A stretch of DNA of 64,000 bases from Planctomycetota bacterium (GTDB lineage Bacteria; Planctomycetota; Phycisphaerae; SM23-33): positions 62,001 through 126,000 of the forward strand of contig JAKJER010000017.1 of assembly GCA_022705325.1 (NCBI GenBank), given 5' to 3'. The translations under genes were made by a program, and so were the position numbers. The notes beneath the pieces were generated by a model. The model saw only the letters and a list, made by a program, of their open reading frames with translations, was not told the origin of the DNA and did not search any database. Of this stretch, positions 40,171 to 47,875 are shown piece by piece (positions within the stretch are counted from its first letter, which is position 1; each line of letters starts with the position of its first letter).

Positions 40171-41535
40171 ATGAAGAAGGTTCGAGGCGGATACGACATA
40201 CGACTGGCGGGCCGACCCAGCCGTACCATTCAACAAATCGTCCCACCCCAGCGGCTGCTGCTGCCCCGGCGGACCCGCCGGTTCCTCTTTGGGCAGGCCT
40301 GCGTGGAGGAGGGCGCCCGCGTCAAGGCGGGCGACGTGCTGGCCCGCGACGGGAAGAACTTCGACCTGCCTCTGGTCGCCCCGATGGGCGGGACGGTGTC
40401 GTGGACGGCCCAGGCGGACCACGCGGTGCTCGGGGAGTTGGAGCCGCCGGCCTGTGAAGAGCAGGCGACCCCGGTGCACGCTCCATCGGGCGGGGAGACG
40501 GCGGCCAAGCGCCGCCAGCTTGTGGACCTGGGCGCGTGGGCCTTCGTCGAGGACGCGTACAGCGGCAAGCTGCCCGATCCCCAGGGCACGCCGGCGGCGG
40601 TGATCGTCTCGACGCTCCGCCTGGAGCCCTACCAGGCCCGCGGCGACGTCCAGATGATGGAGTCGCTGTTGGGCTTCATCCGAGGGCTGGAACATCTCCA
40701 GTCGCTGCTGGAGTACCAGCCGATCTACCTGCTGTTCCCCAACGTCCGCTCGGAGTTCGCCCAGCAGGTCCGCCAGCAGCTTCGCGGGCACGCGTGGATC
40801 AAGCTGGTCGAGGTGCCCCTGCTGTATCCCCACGATAATATGCTCCTGTGCGCGCGACGCCTGGGCTTTCGTCGCGACCAGATCGTCTGGACGCTCGGGC
40901 CGGACGCTGTGCTGGCCGTCGACGCCGCGCTGACGCACGGCCGGTCGGTCAGCAGCCGGGTGATCTCCCTGGGCGGTCCGGGCGTGAAGGTCCCCGTCCA
41001 CCTGCGCGTGACCTTCGGGCATCCGCTGGAGGAGTTGACGGCCGGGCGGCTGGAAGAGAGTGAATGCCGCGTGATCAATGGCGGAGCGCTCAACGGCTAC
41101 GACGCGACGGCTGCGGGGCAGCTCGGAGTGGACATCGAGTGCCAGGGCCTGACGATCGTGCCGGAAAACGTCGAGCGGGAACTGCTGGGCTGGACGCGCC
41201 CAGGTCTGGACCGCCGCTCCTACAGCAACAGCTACCTCAGCGCCCTGCGGGGCAGTTTTGACGAGCGGATGACGACGGCGATGCGGGGCGAGCGCCGCCC
41301 GTGCATCTCGTGCAGCTTCTGCGAGGAAGTCTGCCCCACCGGCGTGATGCCCCACCTGATCCACAAGCTGCTCTACGCCGACCGCCTGGAAGACGTAGAG
41401 CGATCCCGCGTGGACCTCTGCATGGACTGCGGGCTGTGCGCGTTCGTCTGCCCGTCCAAGATCGAACTGCGCGAGGACATGCACGAGGCCCGCAGGCGGA
41501 TCGAGACCGAACTGCACGCGGCGGAAGAGCACTGA
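40171..41535 (+). CDS. nqrA: Na+-translocating NADH:quinone reductase subunit A with two [4Fe-4S] motifs
   Basis: 454 residues. The N-terminus (GGYDIRLAGRPSRTI) and the block SRVISLGGPGVKVPVHLRV...LEELTAGRLEESECRVINGG are characteristic of NqrA, as is VPENVERELLGWTRPG. Unlike standard NqrA, the C-terminus holds two complete ferredoxin-like motifs: Cys378, 381, 384, 388 (CISCSFCEEVCP) and Cys417, 420, 423, 427 (CMDCGLCAFVCP), as in RnfC. Canonical NqrA has only remnants of these. The other five genes are of the NQR type, so this is the A subunit of a sodium-pumping complex in the inner membrane, oxidising NADH and reducing quinone, with extra iron-sulfur clusters. Confidence 0.88.
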   Translation: MKKVRGGYDIRLAGRPSRTIQQIVPPQRLLLPRRTRRFLFGQACVEEGARVKAGDVLARDGKNFDLPLVAPMGGTVSWTAQADHAVLGELEPPACEEQATPVHAPSGGETAAKRRQLVDLGAWAFVEDAYSGKLPDPQGTPAAVIVSTLRLEPYQARGDVQMMESLLGFIRGLEHLQSLLEYQPIYLLFPNVRSEFAQQVRQQLRGHAWIKLVEVPLLYPHDNMLLCARRLGFRRDQIVWTLGPDAVLAVDAALTHGRSVSSRVISLGGPGVKVPVHLRVTFGHPLEELTAGRLEESECRVINGGALNGYDATAAGQLGVDIECQGLTIVPENVERELLGWTRPGLDRRSYSNSYLSALRGSFDERMTTAMRGERRPCISCSFCEEVCPTGVMPHLIHKLLYADRLEDVERSRVDLCMDCGLCAFVCPSKIELREDMHEARRRIETELHAAEEH

Positions 41536-41594
41536 CCAGTGACTGGTGAACTCCATGGCCGACGCAGAAGCGAAGCTGACTGGAGCGCAACGAC

Positions 41595-42779
41595 ATGAGC
41601 ATTCGCGGCTTCTTTGAGAAACACAGCCATCACTTTCACGGCCAGGGGCGGCTGGCACCGCTCAAGCCGCTGTACGAGGCGGTGGAGAACTTCATGCTCA
41701 GTCCGCTGTCGCGGACGAAGAGCGCCCCGCACGTGCGGGACCCGCTGGACGTCAAGCGGTACATGAGCATGGTGATCATCGGCCTGCTGCCGGCGGCGCT
41801 CGCGGGGTGGTATTTCTTCGGGCTGCGGGTGCTGGCGATGATCGCGGTATCGTACGCGATCGGCGGGGCGATCGAGGTGGCCTTTGCCGTGGTCCGCAAG
41901 GAGGAGATCAACGAGGGCTTCCTGGTCACCGGCCTGCTGTTCCCGATGATCCTGCCGCCGACGCTTCCTTTGTGGATGGTGGCCCTGGGCGTGGCGTTCG
42001 GGGTGCTGGTGGGCAAGGAGCTGTTCGGCGGAACCGGACGCAACCTGTTCAACCCCGCCCTGATCGGGCGGTGCTTCCTGGCCATCGCCTACCCCACCGC
42101 CATGGCCAGCTACCTGGACCCGGTCAAGGCCTGGCCCGGGCGGCTGTTCCAGTGGGCGGGCTCGGCCCTCAGCGACGCGACGACCAATCCCACCCCCTTG
42201 TCGCAGGCCAAGCGGGTGATCGCGGGCGGGGGCGAGTTGACGCCGATCAGCGACCTGCTGTGGGGCAGCGTTTCCGGCAGCGTCGGCGAGACGTCGGCCA
42301 TCCTGCTGATCGTCGGCGGGGTGTTCCTGCTGCTGACGCGGGTGGGCAACTACCGCACGACGGTGTCCATGCTGGGCGCGTTTGCCATCCTGGAGTCCAT
42401 CCTGCACCTGGCGGACCCGGGCAGGTTCGTTGGCCCGCTCTGGCACCTGCTGGCCGGCGGGATGCTGCTCGGGGCGTTCTTCATGGCCACCGACCCGGTG
42501 ACCGGACCGGTGACCGGCGGGGGCAAGTGGGTGTACGGCGCGCTGATCGGCGTGAGCGCGGCGTTGATCCGAAACCTGACCGGCTACGTGGAAGGCGTGA
42601 TGTTCGCCATCCTGCTGGGCAACATCTTCGCCCCGGTGATCGATGAGGTCTTCATCCGCCGCCGCCTGGCCGCCCTGGCCCGCCAAGACGTGATCGCCCC
42701 CGAGCGGGGCCAACCGCCCGGACAACAAGGCAACGTCTGGTTCGAGGGGAAGGCCAACGAAGAGGCCGCGCAGCAATAG
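41595..42779 (+). CDS. nqrB: Na+-translocating NADH:quinone reductase subunit B
   Basis: 394 residues with about ten membrane helices, closely matching NqrB from the N-terminal segment HFHGQGRLAPLKPLYEAVENFMLSP through RDPLDVKRYMSMVIIGLLPA to FGGTGRNLFNPALIGRCFL and FMATDPVTGP. NqrB carries FMN covalently bound to a Thr in an S/T-G-A-T motif. Here the aligned sequence is DATTNPTPL; the acceptor Thr (Thr200) is present but Gly-Ala is Asn-Pro. Shine-Dalgarno GGAG is 9 nt upstream. Confidence 0.93.
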   Translation: MSIRGFFEKHSHHFHGQGRLAPLKPLYEAVENFMLSPLSRTKSAPHVRDPLDVKRYMSMVIIGLLPAALAGWYFFGLRVLAMIAVSYAIGGAIEVAFAVVRKEEINEGFLVTGLLFPMILPPTLPLWMVALGVAFGVLVGKELFGGTGRNLFNPALIGRCFLAIAYPTAMASYLDPVKAWPGRLFQWAGSALSDATTNPTPLSQAKRVIAGGGELTPISDLLWGSVSGSVGETSAILLIVGGVFLLLTRVGNYRTTVSMLGAFAILESILHLADPGRFVGPLWHLLAGGMLLGAFFMATDPVTGPVTGGGKWVYGALIGVSAALIRNLTGYVEGVMFAILLGNIFAPVIDEVFIRRRLAALARQDVIAPERGQPPGQQGNVWFEGKANEEAAQQ

Positions 42780-42784
42780 CGAGA

Positions 42785-43408
42785 ATGACTATGAAGGGCA
42801 ACACCTACACGATCATCTACTCCGCGGTGCTGGCGCTGGTGTGCGCGTCGCTGCTGACGCTGGCCAGCGTGAGCCTCAAGCCCTACCAGGAGGCCAACCG
42901 CAAGGCCAAGGAGCAGCGGACCATCCTGCGGGCCCTGGGCGTGAAAGTCCCCGACTACGCCGGGGCTGAGCAACTTCTGGAGATCTACAACCGGAACGTG
43001 GGCGAGACCACCGTCGCCGGACGGACCGCTTACGTGTACAACCACCCCAGCGAGGGCAAGGTGACAGCCTTCCGCTTCGCCGGGCCGGGCCTGTGGGGGC
43101 CCATCGAAGGCCTGCTGGCCCTCAAGGCGGACATGCGGACGATCTACCGCATGGCCATCTACAAGCAGGAAGAGACGCCCGGGCTGGGCGGGAACATCGA
43201 GAACGAGGAGTTCCAGGGGCTGTTCCGCGGCAAGCAGATCGTCAGCCCCCAGGGCAAGGCCGCCCTCGACATCACCCTTCCCGGACAGGCCCACGCCGTC
43301 AACCAGGTCAACGGGATCTCCGGGGCGACGCTGACGGGCGACAAGCTGGAACAGGTCATCAACAAGCTGATCGCCGACATCGCGGCGGTTGAGGCGACAG
43401 GAGCGTAA
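42785..43408 (+). CDS. nqrC: Na+-translocating NADH:quinone reductase subunit C
   Basis: 207 residues, shorter than the roughly 257 of gammaproteobacterial NqrC. One N-terminal membrane helix (TIIYSAVLALVCASLLTLA) anchors an FMN-binding domain. The flavinylation motif is intact: NGISGATLTG with Thr182. GLWGPIEGLLAL and QEETPGLGG are further NqrC hallmarks. The start may be the ATG at 42785 or the one at 42791; it follows nqrB by five bases. Confidence 0.94.
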   Translation: MTMKGNTYTIIYSAVLALVCASLLTLASVSLKPYQEANRKAKEQRTILRALGVKVPDYAGAEQLLEIYNRNVGETTVAGRTAYVYNHPSEGKVTAFRFAGPGLWGPIEGLLALKADMRTIYRMAIYKQEETPGLGGNIENEEFQGLFRGKQIVSPQGKAALDITLPGQAHAVNQVNGISGATLTGDKLEQVINKLIADIAAVEATGA

Positions 43409-43414
43409 GGTCAC

Positions 43415-44080
43415 ATGGCAGCCAATCCAATAGCGTGCGCGTCGTGCGGATCGGGCCTGTGCGGCGGCAAGGGCAGAGAGACCTTCTACCAGGGCACGTG
43501 GGCCAACAACCCCATCTCCATCCAGGTGCTGGGGATCTGCTCGGCCCTGGCGGTGACGACCACCCTGGCCAACTCGCTGATCATGGGCCTGGCCCTGATC
43601 TTCGTGACCGGCATGAGCAACCTGATCATCTCCCTGCTGCGGGCCACCATCCCCCGCAAGGTGCGGATGATCGCGGAGGTGGCCGTCATCGCCACCTTCG
43701 TCATCCTCTTCGATCAACTGCTCAAGGCGTTCTACTTCTCGATGTCCGAGCGGCTGGGCCCGTACGTCGGGCTGATCATCACCAACTGCATCGTCATGGG
43801 GCGGGCGGAGGCCTTCGCCCTGACCAACCCGCCGCTGCTGTCGGTGGTGGACGGCCTGGCCAACGGCATCGGCTACGCGTTCGTGCTGGCGATCATCGGC
43901 ACGTTCCGCGAACTGGTGGGCGACGGTAAGATCCTGGGCTTCACCGTCCTGAGCGAGGGCTGGTACGTCAAGAACCAGTTGATGATCCTCGCCCCGGGCG
44001 CGTTCATCGCCCTGGGCTTCCTGATCGCCGCCTTCAACTACATCAACGCCCGCGGCCAGAAAGCGGAGGCCAAGTCATGA
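43415..44080 (+). CDS. nqrD: Na+-translocating NADH:quinone reductase subunit D
   Basis: 221 residues, six membrane helices. WANNPISIQVLGICSALAVTTTLANSLIMG and PYVGLIITNCIVMGRAEAFA are the conserved NqrD/RnfE-type helices; Cys42 and Cys125 correspond to the intramembrane cysteines that help bind an iron centre with NqrE. The first 20 residues add a cysteine-glycine-rich stretch, CASCGSGLCGGK (Cys8, Cys11, Cys16), not expected in this subunit. A good Shine-Dalgarno (AGGAG) lies in the end of nqrC; the stop overlaps the nqrE start. Confidence 0.94.
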   Translation: MAANPIACASCGSGLCGGKGRETFYQGTWANNPISIQVLGICSALAVTTTLANSLIMGLALIFVTGMSNLIISLLRATIPRKVRMIAEVAVIATFVILFDQLLKAFYFSMSERLGPYVGLIITNCIVMGRAEAFALTNPPLLSVVDGLANGIGYAFVLAIIGTFRELVGDGKILGFTVLSEGWYVKNQLMILAPGAFIALGFLIAAFNYINARGQKAEAKS

Positions 44081-44673
44081 CCGAGACCGTCACGCCAGCC
44101 TGGATCATCCTGATCGCGTCGATCTTCACCAGCAACATCCTGCTGGCCAACTTCCTGGGCATGTGCTCCTTCCTGGTCTGCTCGCGCCAGATTCCCACCG
44201 CGATCGGCCTGGGGACGGCAGTGACGTTCGTCATGACCTTCACCGCGGCCATCAATTACGGCATCTACCACGGCATCCTCGTGCCGCTGCATATCGAGCA
44301 CCTCCAGTTCATCGTGTTCATCGCGGTGATCGCGGCGTTCGTGCAGTTCGTGGAGATGTTCGTGGAACGCTTCAGCCCGCCGCTGTACTACGCCCTGGGC
44401 ATCTTCCTGCCGCTGATCACCGTCAACTGCGCCATCCTGGGGGCCGCCCTGTTCCTGATCCTGCGGAACTACACGTTCTGGCAAAGCGTGGCCTTCGGGT
44501 TCGGCGGCGGCGTGGGCTGGGCCCTGGCCATCATCCTGATGGCCGGGCTGAGGCAGAAGATGATGTACAGCAATCCGCCCAAGTGCTTCGAGGGCGTCGC
44601 CATTGTCATGGTCATCACCGGCGTGATGGCGATGGCCTTCATGGGTTTCGCCGGAATGGTCGCCATCTCGTAG
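44077..44673 (+). CDS. nqrE: Na+-translocating NADH:quinone reductase subunit E
   Basis: 198 residues, six membrane helices, inverted-topology partner of NqrD. Conserved blocks ASIFTSNILLANFLGMCSFLVCS and YYALGIFLPLITVNCAILGA contain Cys30 and Cys118, the expected metal ligands. FGGGVGWALAIILMAGLRQK is typical near the C-terminus. ATGA overlap with nqrD. Confidence 0.95.
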   Translation: MTETVTPAWIILIASIFTSNILLANFLGMCSFLVCSRQIPTAIGLGTAVTFVMTFTAAINYGIYHGILVPLHIEHLQFIVFIAVIAAFVQFVEMFVERFSPPLYYALGIFLPLITVNCAILGAALFLILRNYTFWQSVAFGFGGGVGWALAIILMAGLRQKMMYSNPPKCFEGVAIVMVITGVMAMAFMGFAGMVAIS

Positions 44674-44697
44674 CCCCGTTTACCCGACGAGCGAATC

Positions 44698-45819
44698 ATG
44701 GCTGAAATGCTGACAATGTTGTTCTCGAACGTGTATGTCGCGGCCATCAGCGTCTTCGTGCTGCTGCTGGTGGCGCTGGCGGCCTGGCTGGTGGTGGCCG
44801 AACGGTACCTGGTCAACTACGGCGTGTGCAAGGTGGACATCAACGCCGGGGAGAAGCTCCTGGAGGTCGACGGCGGGCAGACGCTGCTGAACGCCCTGAT
44901 CGACAACCAGGTGTACATCCCGTCGGCCTGCGGGGGCAAGGGCTCGTGCGGGTACTGCAAGGTGACGGTCCTGGGCGGCGGCGGGCCCATCCTGCCCACC
45001 GAAACCACGTACGTGACCCCGCGAGAGGCCCGCATCGGCGTGCGACTGGCCTGCCAGGTCAAGATCCGCGAGGACATCACCATCCGCGTCCCGGAAGACC
45101 TGCTCAACGTCAAGATGTTCCGCGCCCAGGTCGAGTCCTCCAAGGTCCTCACCTACGACATCAAGGAGATTCGCCTGGCCCTGATCGAACCGGACACCAT
45201 CGACCAGCGACCCGGGCAGTACATCCAGATCCAGGCCCCCTCCCCCGAAGGGCCGGTCTTCCGCGCGTATTCCATCAGCTCGCCCAGCCAGGACAAGCAC
45301 GTCGCCGAAATGAACGTCCGCCTGGTCCCGGGCGGGATCGGCTCGACCTACCTGCACAACCTCCAGGAAGGCGACGAGGTCTTCTTCACCGGGCCCTACG
45401 GTGAGTTCCGCCTCAACGAAGAGCCGGACACCGAGATCATCTGCGTGGGCGGCGGCTGCGGCATGGCCCCCATGAAGAACATCATCCTCACCATCTATGA
45501 CCGCTGGCCCGACCGTTCGGTATGGCTGTTCTTCGGCTGCCGCTCCACGCCCGACATCTTCTACCTGGACGAGTTCCGCGAGCTGGCCAGAAAGCACCCC
45601 AACTTCCACGTGGTCTACGCCCTGAGCGACCCGCTGAAGGAGGGCGAGAAGTGGGACGGCGACACGGGGTTCATCCACCTGGCCGTCGACAAGCACCTCG
45701 AACCCAACGTCAAGCGCCAGGCCTTCCTCTGCGGCCCGCCGCTGATGATCGAGGCCGTCACGAGAGTCCTCATCGACAAGGGCATCCCCGAGAAGGACGT
45801 GTTCTACGACAAGTTCTGA
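44698..45819 (+). CDS. nqrF: Na+-translocating NADH:quinone reductase subunit F
   Basis: 373 residues: the NADH-oxidising entry subunit. One membrane helix (about 14-34) precedes a [2Fe-2S] ferredoxin domain with Cys78, Cys84, Cys87 and Cys119 (SACGGKGSCGYC ... LACQ). The FAD-binding motif is RAYSISSPS and the NAD-binding glycine-rich loop is CVGGGCGMAPM; the C-terminus FLCGPPLMIEA and VFYDKF complete the reductase fold. Shorter than the roughly 407 residues of Vibrio NqrF. Last gene of the operon, followed by a strong terminator. Confidence 0.95.
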   Translation: MAEMLTMLFSNVYVAAISVFVLLLVALAAWLVVAERYLVNYGVCKVDINAGEKLLEVDGGQTLLNALIDNQVYIPSACGGKGSCGYCKVTVLGGGGPILPTETTYVTPREARIGVRLACQVKIREDITIRVPEDLLNVKMFRAQVESSKVLTYDIKEIRLALIEPDTIDQRPGQYIQIQAPSPEGPVFRAYSISSPSQDKHVAEMNVRLVPGGIGSTYLHNLQEGDEVFFTGPYGEFRLNEEPDTEIICVGGGCGMAPMKNIILTIYDRWPDRSVWLFFGCRSTPDIFYLDEFRELARKHPNFHVVYALSDPLKEGEKWDGDTGFIHLAVDKHLEPNVKRQAFLCGPPLMIEAVTRVLIDKGIPEKDVFYDKF

Positions 45820-45865
45820 AGACACGACTTGCACGGACTGCGACGAGTTGCACGGATTACGGAGA

Positions 45866-45894
45866 AGCCCACGGGAAGCCTCCCATGGGCTTTT
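45866..45894 (+). terminator. rho-independent terminator of the nqr operon
   Basis: AGCCCA-c-GGGA (45866-45876) pairs with TCCC-a-TGGGCT (45881-45891), one internal mismatch, followed by TTT. It lies 46 bp after the nqrF stop codon. A short direct repeat (TTGCACGGA, twice in 45833-45860) precedes it. Confidence 0.75.
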
Positions 45895-45929
45895 CGCTGC
45901 TATCTGAAGCCTCGAGTCTCAGATTCAAG

Positions 45930-46838
45930 TCACCGATGTTCCCACCCCTTCGCCGTCAGCGGTTCGCACCGGCCGTCGGCGTGGGCGAGGGTAATGCCCT
46001 CCCCTTCGCACATCGTGCCGATCCGCGTGACGGCCACGCCGAGGTCCCGGGCGGCCTGGAGGGCGTCGGCCCGGTCGGGGGGCAGGGTGAAGAGCAACTC
46101 GTAGTCCTCGCCATCGGTCAGGGCGGCGTAGAGACGATCGGTGGGCGATCCAGCGACGTCGTCATGGATGGGAATGGCGGCGGCATCCAGTTCGGCGGCA
46201 AGCTTCGATTCCTCGCAGATGTGTCGCAGATCGCTGGCCAGGCCGTCGGACAGGTCGATCATGGCGTGCGGGCAGTACCGCTCAGCCAGGATTCGCCCTT
46301 CGCGGACGCGGGGGACGAACTCCAGGTGGCGCCGGCTGGCCCACGCCCCACCGAGCTTGCCGGTCACGAGGATGGCGTCGCCGGCGCGGGCCCCGCTCCG
46401 CAGGACGGGCTCCACCTGGCCGCAGCGCCCCAGCACGGTGATGGTGATGGCCAGCGGGCCGTCCCAGACGCCCATGTCCCCACCGACCAGCGGACAGGCG
46501 AACTCGTCAGCCAGTGCCTGCACGCCGGCGTGGATCTCGCGGGCCTGCTCCTGCGGGAAGCCGCGGGGGAAGGCCGTGCTGCCCACCGCAGCCAGCGGCA
46601 GGCCCCCCATGGCCGCAATGTCGGACAGGTTCCGGGCGAGGGCCTTTCGCCCCGCCAGCCGCGGGCCATGGGCGGCCAGCAGGAAGTGCACGCCGTCGAG
46701 CACCTGGTCCACGGTCACCAGCAACCGCTCGCCGCCCACGCCCAGCACCGCGCAGTCGTCGCCCGGGCCCACAAGCACGGCTCGGCCAAGCTGCCCGACG
46801 CTGCGGCGGATGTGATTGATGAAGTCCAGTTCGTGCAT
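45930..46838 (-). CDS. thiL: thiamine-monophosphate kinase
   Basis: 302 residues, typical length. Phosphorylates thiamine phosphate to thiamine pyrophosphate with ATP. The N-terminal ATP/Mg binding region VGPGDDCAVLGV (about 24-35), LLVTVDQVLDGVHF, RKALARNLSDIAAMGGLPLAA and VGGDMGVWDGPLAITITVLG are the expected AIR-synthase-fold blocks; MIDLSDGLASDLRHICEESKL and TDGEDYELLFTLP complete it. No other thiamine gene is nearby. A short 7-nt periodic stretch (NNNCTAC on the minus strand, 46839-46862) lies directly before the start. Confidence 0.94.
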   Translation of the reverse strand: MHELDFINHIRRSVGQLGRAVLVGPGDDCAVLGVGGERLLVTVDQVLDGVHFLLAAHGPRLAGRKALARNLSDIAAMGGLPLAAVGSTAFPRGFPQEQAREIHAGVQALADEFACPLVGGDMGVWDGPLAITITVLGRCGQVEPVLRSGARAGDAILVTGKLGGAWASRRHLEFVPRVREGRILAERYCPHAMIDLSDGLASDLRHICEESKLAAELDAAAIPIHDDVAGSPTDRLYAALTDGEDYELLFTLPPDRADALQAARDLGVAVTRIGTMCEGEGITLAHADGRCEPLTAKGWEHR

Positions 46839-46865
46839 GAGTAGTAGCCGGTAGTCAGGACTGTC

Positions 46866-47093
46866 CTACCTGAAAAGGTCTAAGAAAGCTTTGACCGTCA
46901 GACCTGCCTGTCGGATGATACTCCTGAGAGTGCCGGGCTTCACGCGCGGGTGTCGCGGGACGGTAACGATCCCTGGAATGTCTGGATGGTTCAAAACGTG
47001 GTGTTTTGAGCCGCCGTCCCGGCGAAGTCGCCACCCGGCTCGCTCCAGGGTTCGCAGGACGCGGCTCGTAGGAAGAGGTGTGAGCTTAGGCAC
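46866..47093 (-). CDS. hicA: HicA-family mRNA interferase toxin
   Basis: 75 residues, GTG start. LTPLPTSRVLRTLERAGWRLRRDGGSKHHVL carries the double-stranded-RNA-binding-like fold with the catalytic His in GSKHHV, followed by VTVPRHPRVKPGTLRSIIRQAGL, the conserved HicA C-terminal half. HicA toxins cleave mRNA and are neutralised by HicB. The start overlaps the end of the upstream antitoxin gene by eight bases, so translation is coupled. Antitoxin-first order is less common than hicA-hicB. Confidence 0.85.
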   Translation of the reverse strand: MPKLTPLPTSRVLRTLERAGWRLRRDGGSKHHVLNHPDIPGIVTVPRHPRVKPGTLRSIIRQAGLTVKAFLDLFR

Positions 47094-47802
47094 TCTTGTG
47101 TCTCAGCTTCTTCTTGTGTCCCGAACGACAAGTAACGCCCGGAACCGGAACCCCTTCTCCCGCGAGTTCTTCTCGCGCGAGAAGCCAGGCTTGGATGGCA
47201 TCAGCGGCCATTTCCCGCAGTTCATCCAGCGTTTCACCTTGCGTCACGCATCCCGGCAGTCCGGCCACTTCGGCCGTATACCCGCCGTACTCCAGGTCCG
47301 GTGTGACTTCGACTTGATAGGTCTCCTCTCCGACCGTCACTTCTTCCACGCGCGAGGTAGAAATCTGGAGCACTTTCTGACGCAGTTCGCGGTCTATGTC
47401 AGCGATGCTTATCTGGAGAAAAGCCCGTTGTCCCTGGTTACGCACGGTGTCAATCAGCGTCTTCTCGTCTTCAACCAGATAGATGGTCTCTCCGGCGGCA
47501 ATCAGCGAACAGCAGGTCAACGGCTGGGAAACATCCGGAAGGTGCCTGCGAAGGTATCGCACGCACTTCCTGATTTTCTGGAGACTCAGTCCTTCCTCCC
47601 GCAGCGTCTGGACAGTCTTCAGGGCCAACAGGTCCACGTAGGAGAAGAGTCGGCGCGAGCCCCGACCTTGAGCGGGACAAACGGACGGCTTGACCAAGCC
47701 CCGCTTATCCCAGTGGACAATCTTCCTCCGCGTCACGCCAACAATCTCGCTGGCCTGCCTGCTGTTGAATGCCTCTTCGGCGATCCGAATGGACGTCTTC
47801 AT
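47086..47802 (-). CDS. MerR-type DNA-binding domain fused to a HicB-like antitoxin
   Basis: 238 residues. The N-terminal part (about 13-85) is a MerR-type winged helix: FNSRQASEIVGVTRRKIVHWDKRGLV, RRLFSYVDLLALKTVQTLREEGLSLQKIRKCVRYLR. The middle (about 90-150) is a linker domain of the kind seen after MerR helices in such regulators. The C-terminal part (about 160-215) is HicB-like: YQVEVTPDLEYGGYTAEVAGLPGCVTQGETLDELREMAADAIQAWL. Normal HicB has its DNA-binding segment at the C-terminus (ribbon-helix-helix or HTH); here DNA binding is supplied by an N-terminal MerR module. Very likely the antitoxin and autorepressor for the overlapping hicA. Confidence 0.8.
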   Translation of the reverse strand: MKTSIRIAEEAFNSRQASEIVGVTRRKIVHWDKRGLVKPSVCPAQGRGSRRLFSYVDLLALKTVQTLREEGLSLQKIRKCVRYLRRHLPDVSQPLTCCSLIAAGETIYLVEDEKTLIDTVRNQGQRAFLQISIADIDRELRQKVLQISTSRVEEVTVGEETYQVEVTPDLEYGGYTAEVAGLPGCVTQGETLDELREMAADAIQAWLLAREELAGEGVPVPGVTCRSGHKKKLRHKSA

Positions 47803-47875
47803 TGTGTGGTAGCCTTATAATGCCCTATGTGTTATTATAAGCTCACATGTGTTATTTAACAGGCTATTCTCGAAA
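47803..47875 (-). promoter_or_regulatory. AT-rich promoter/operator of the MerR-HicB/hicA operon
   Basis: The most AT-rich stretch of the window. ATGTGTTATT occurs at 47827-47836 and again at 47847-47856, exactly 20 bp apart, so both copies face the same side of the helix. On the minus strand a perfect TATAAT lies between them, and a second TTATAA lies nearer the gene. Direct repeats over the promoter fit autoregulation by the MerR-like antitoxin. Confidence 0.6.

Noticed and set aside
40171..45819. RNF complex instead of NQR
   Set aside because: The A and B subunits match NqrA and NqrB in length and motifs, F is the FAD/[2Fe-2S] NqrF, and there is no RnfB; only the Fe-S motifs of NqrA are Rnf-like.
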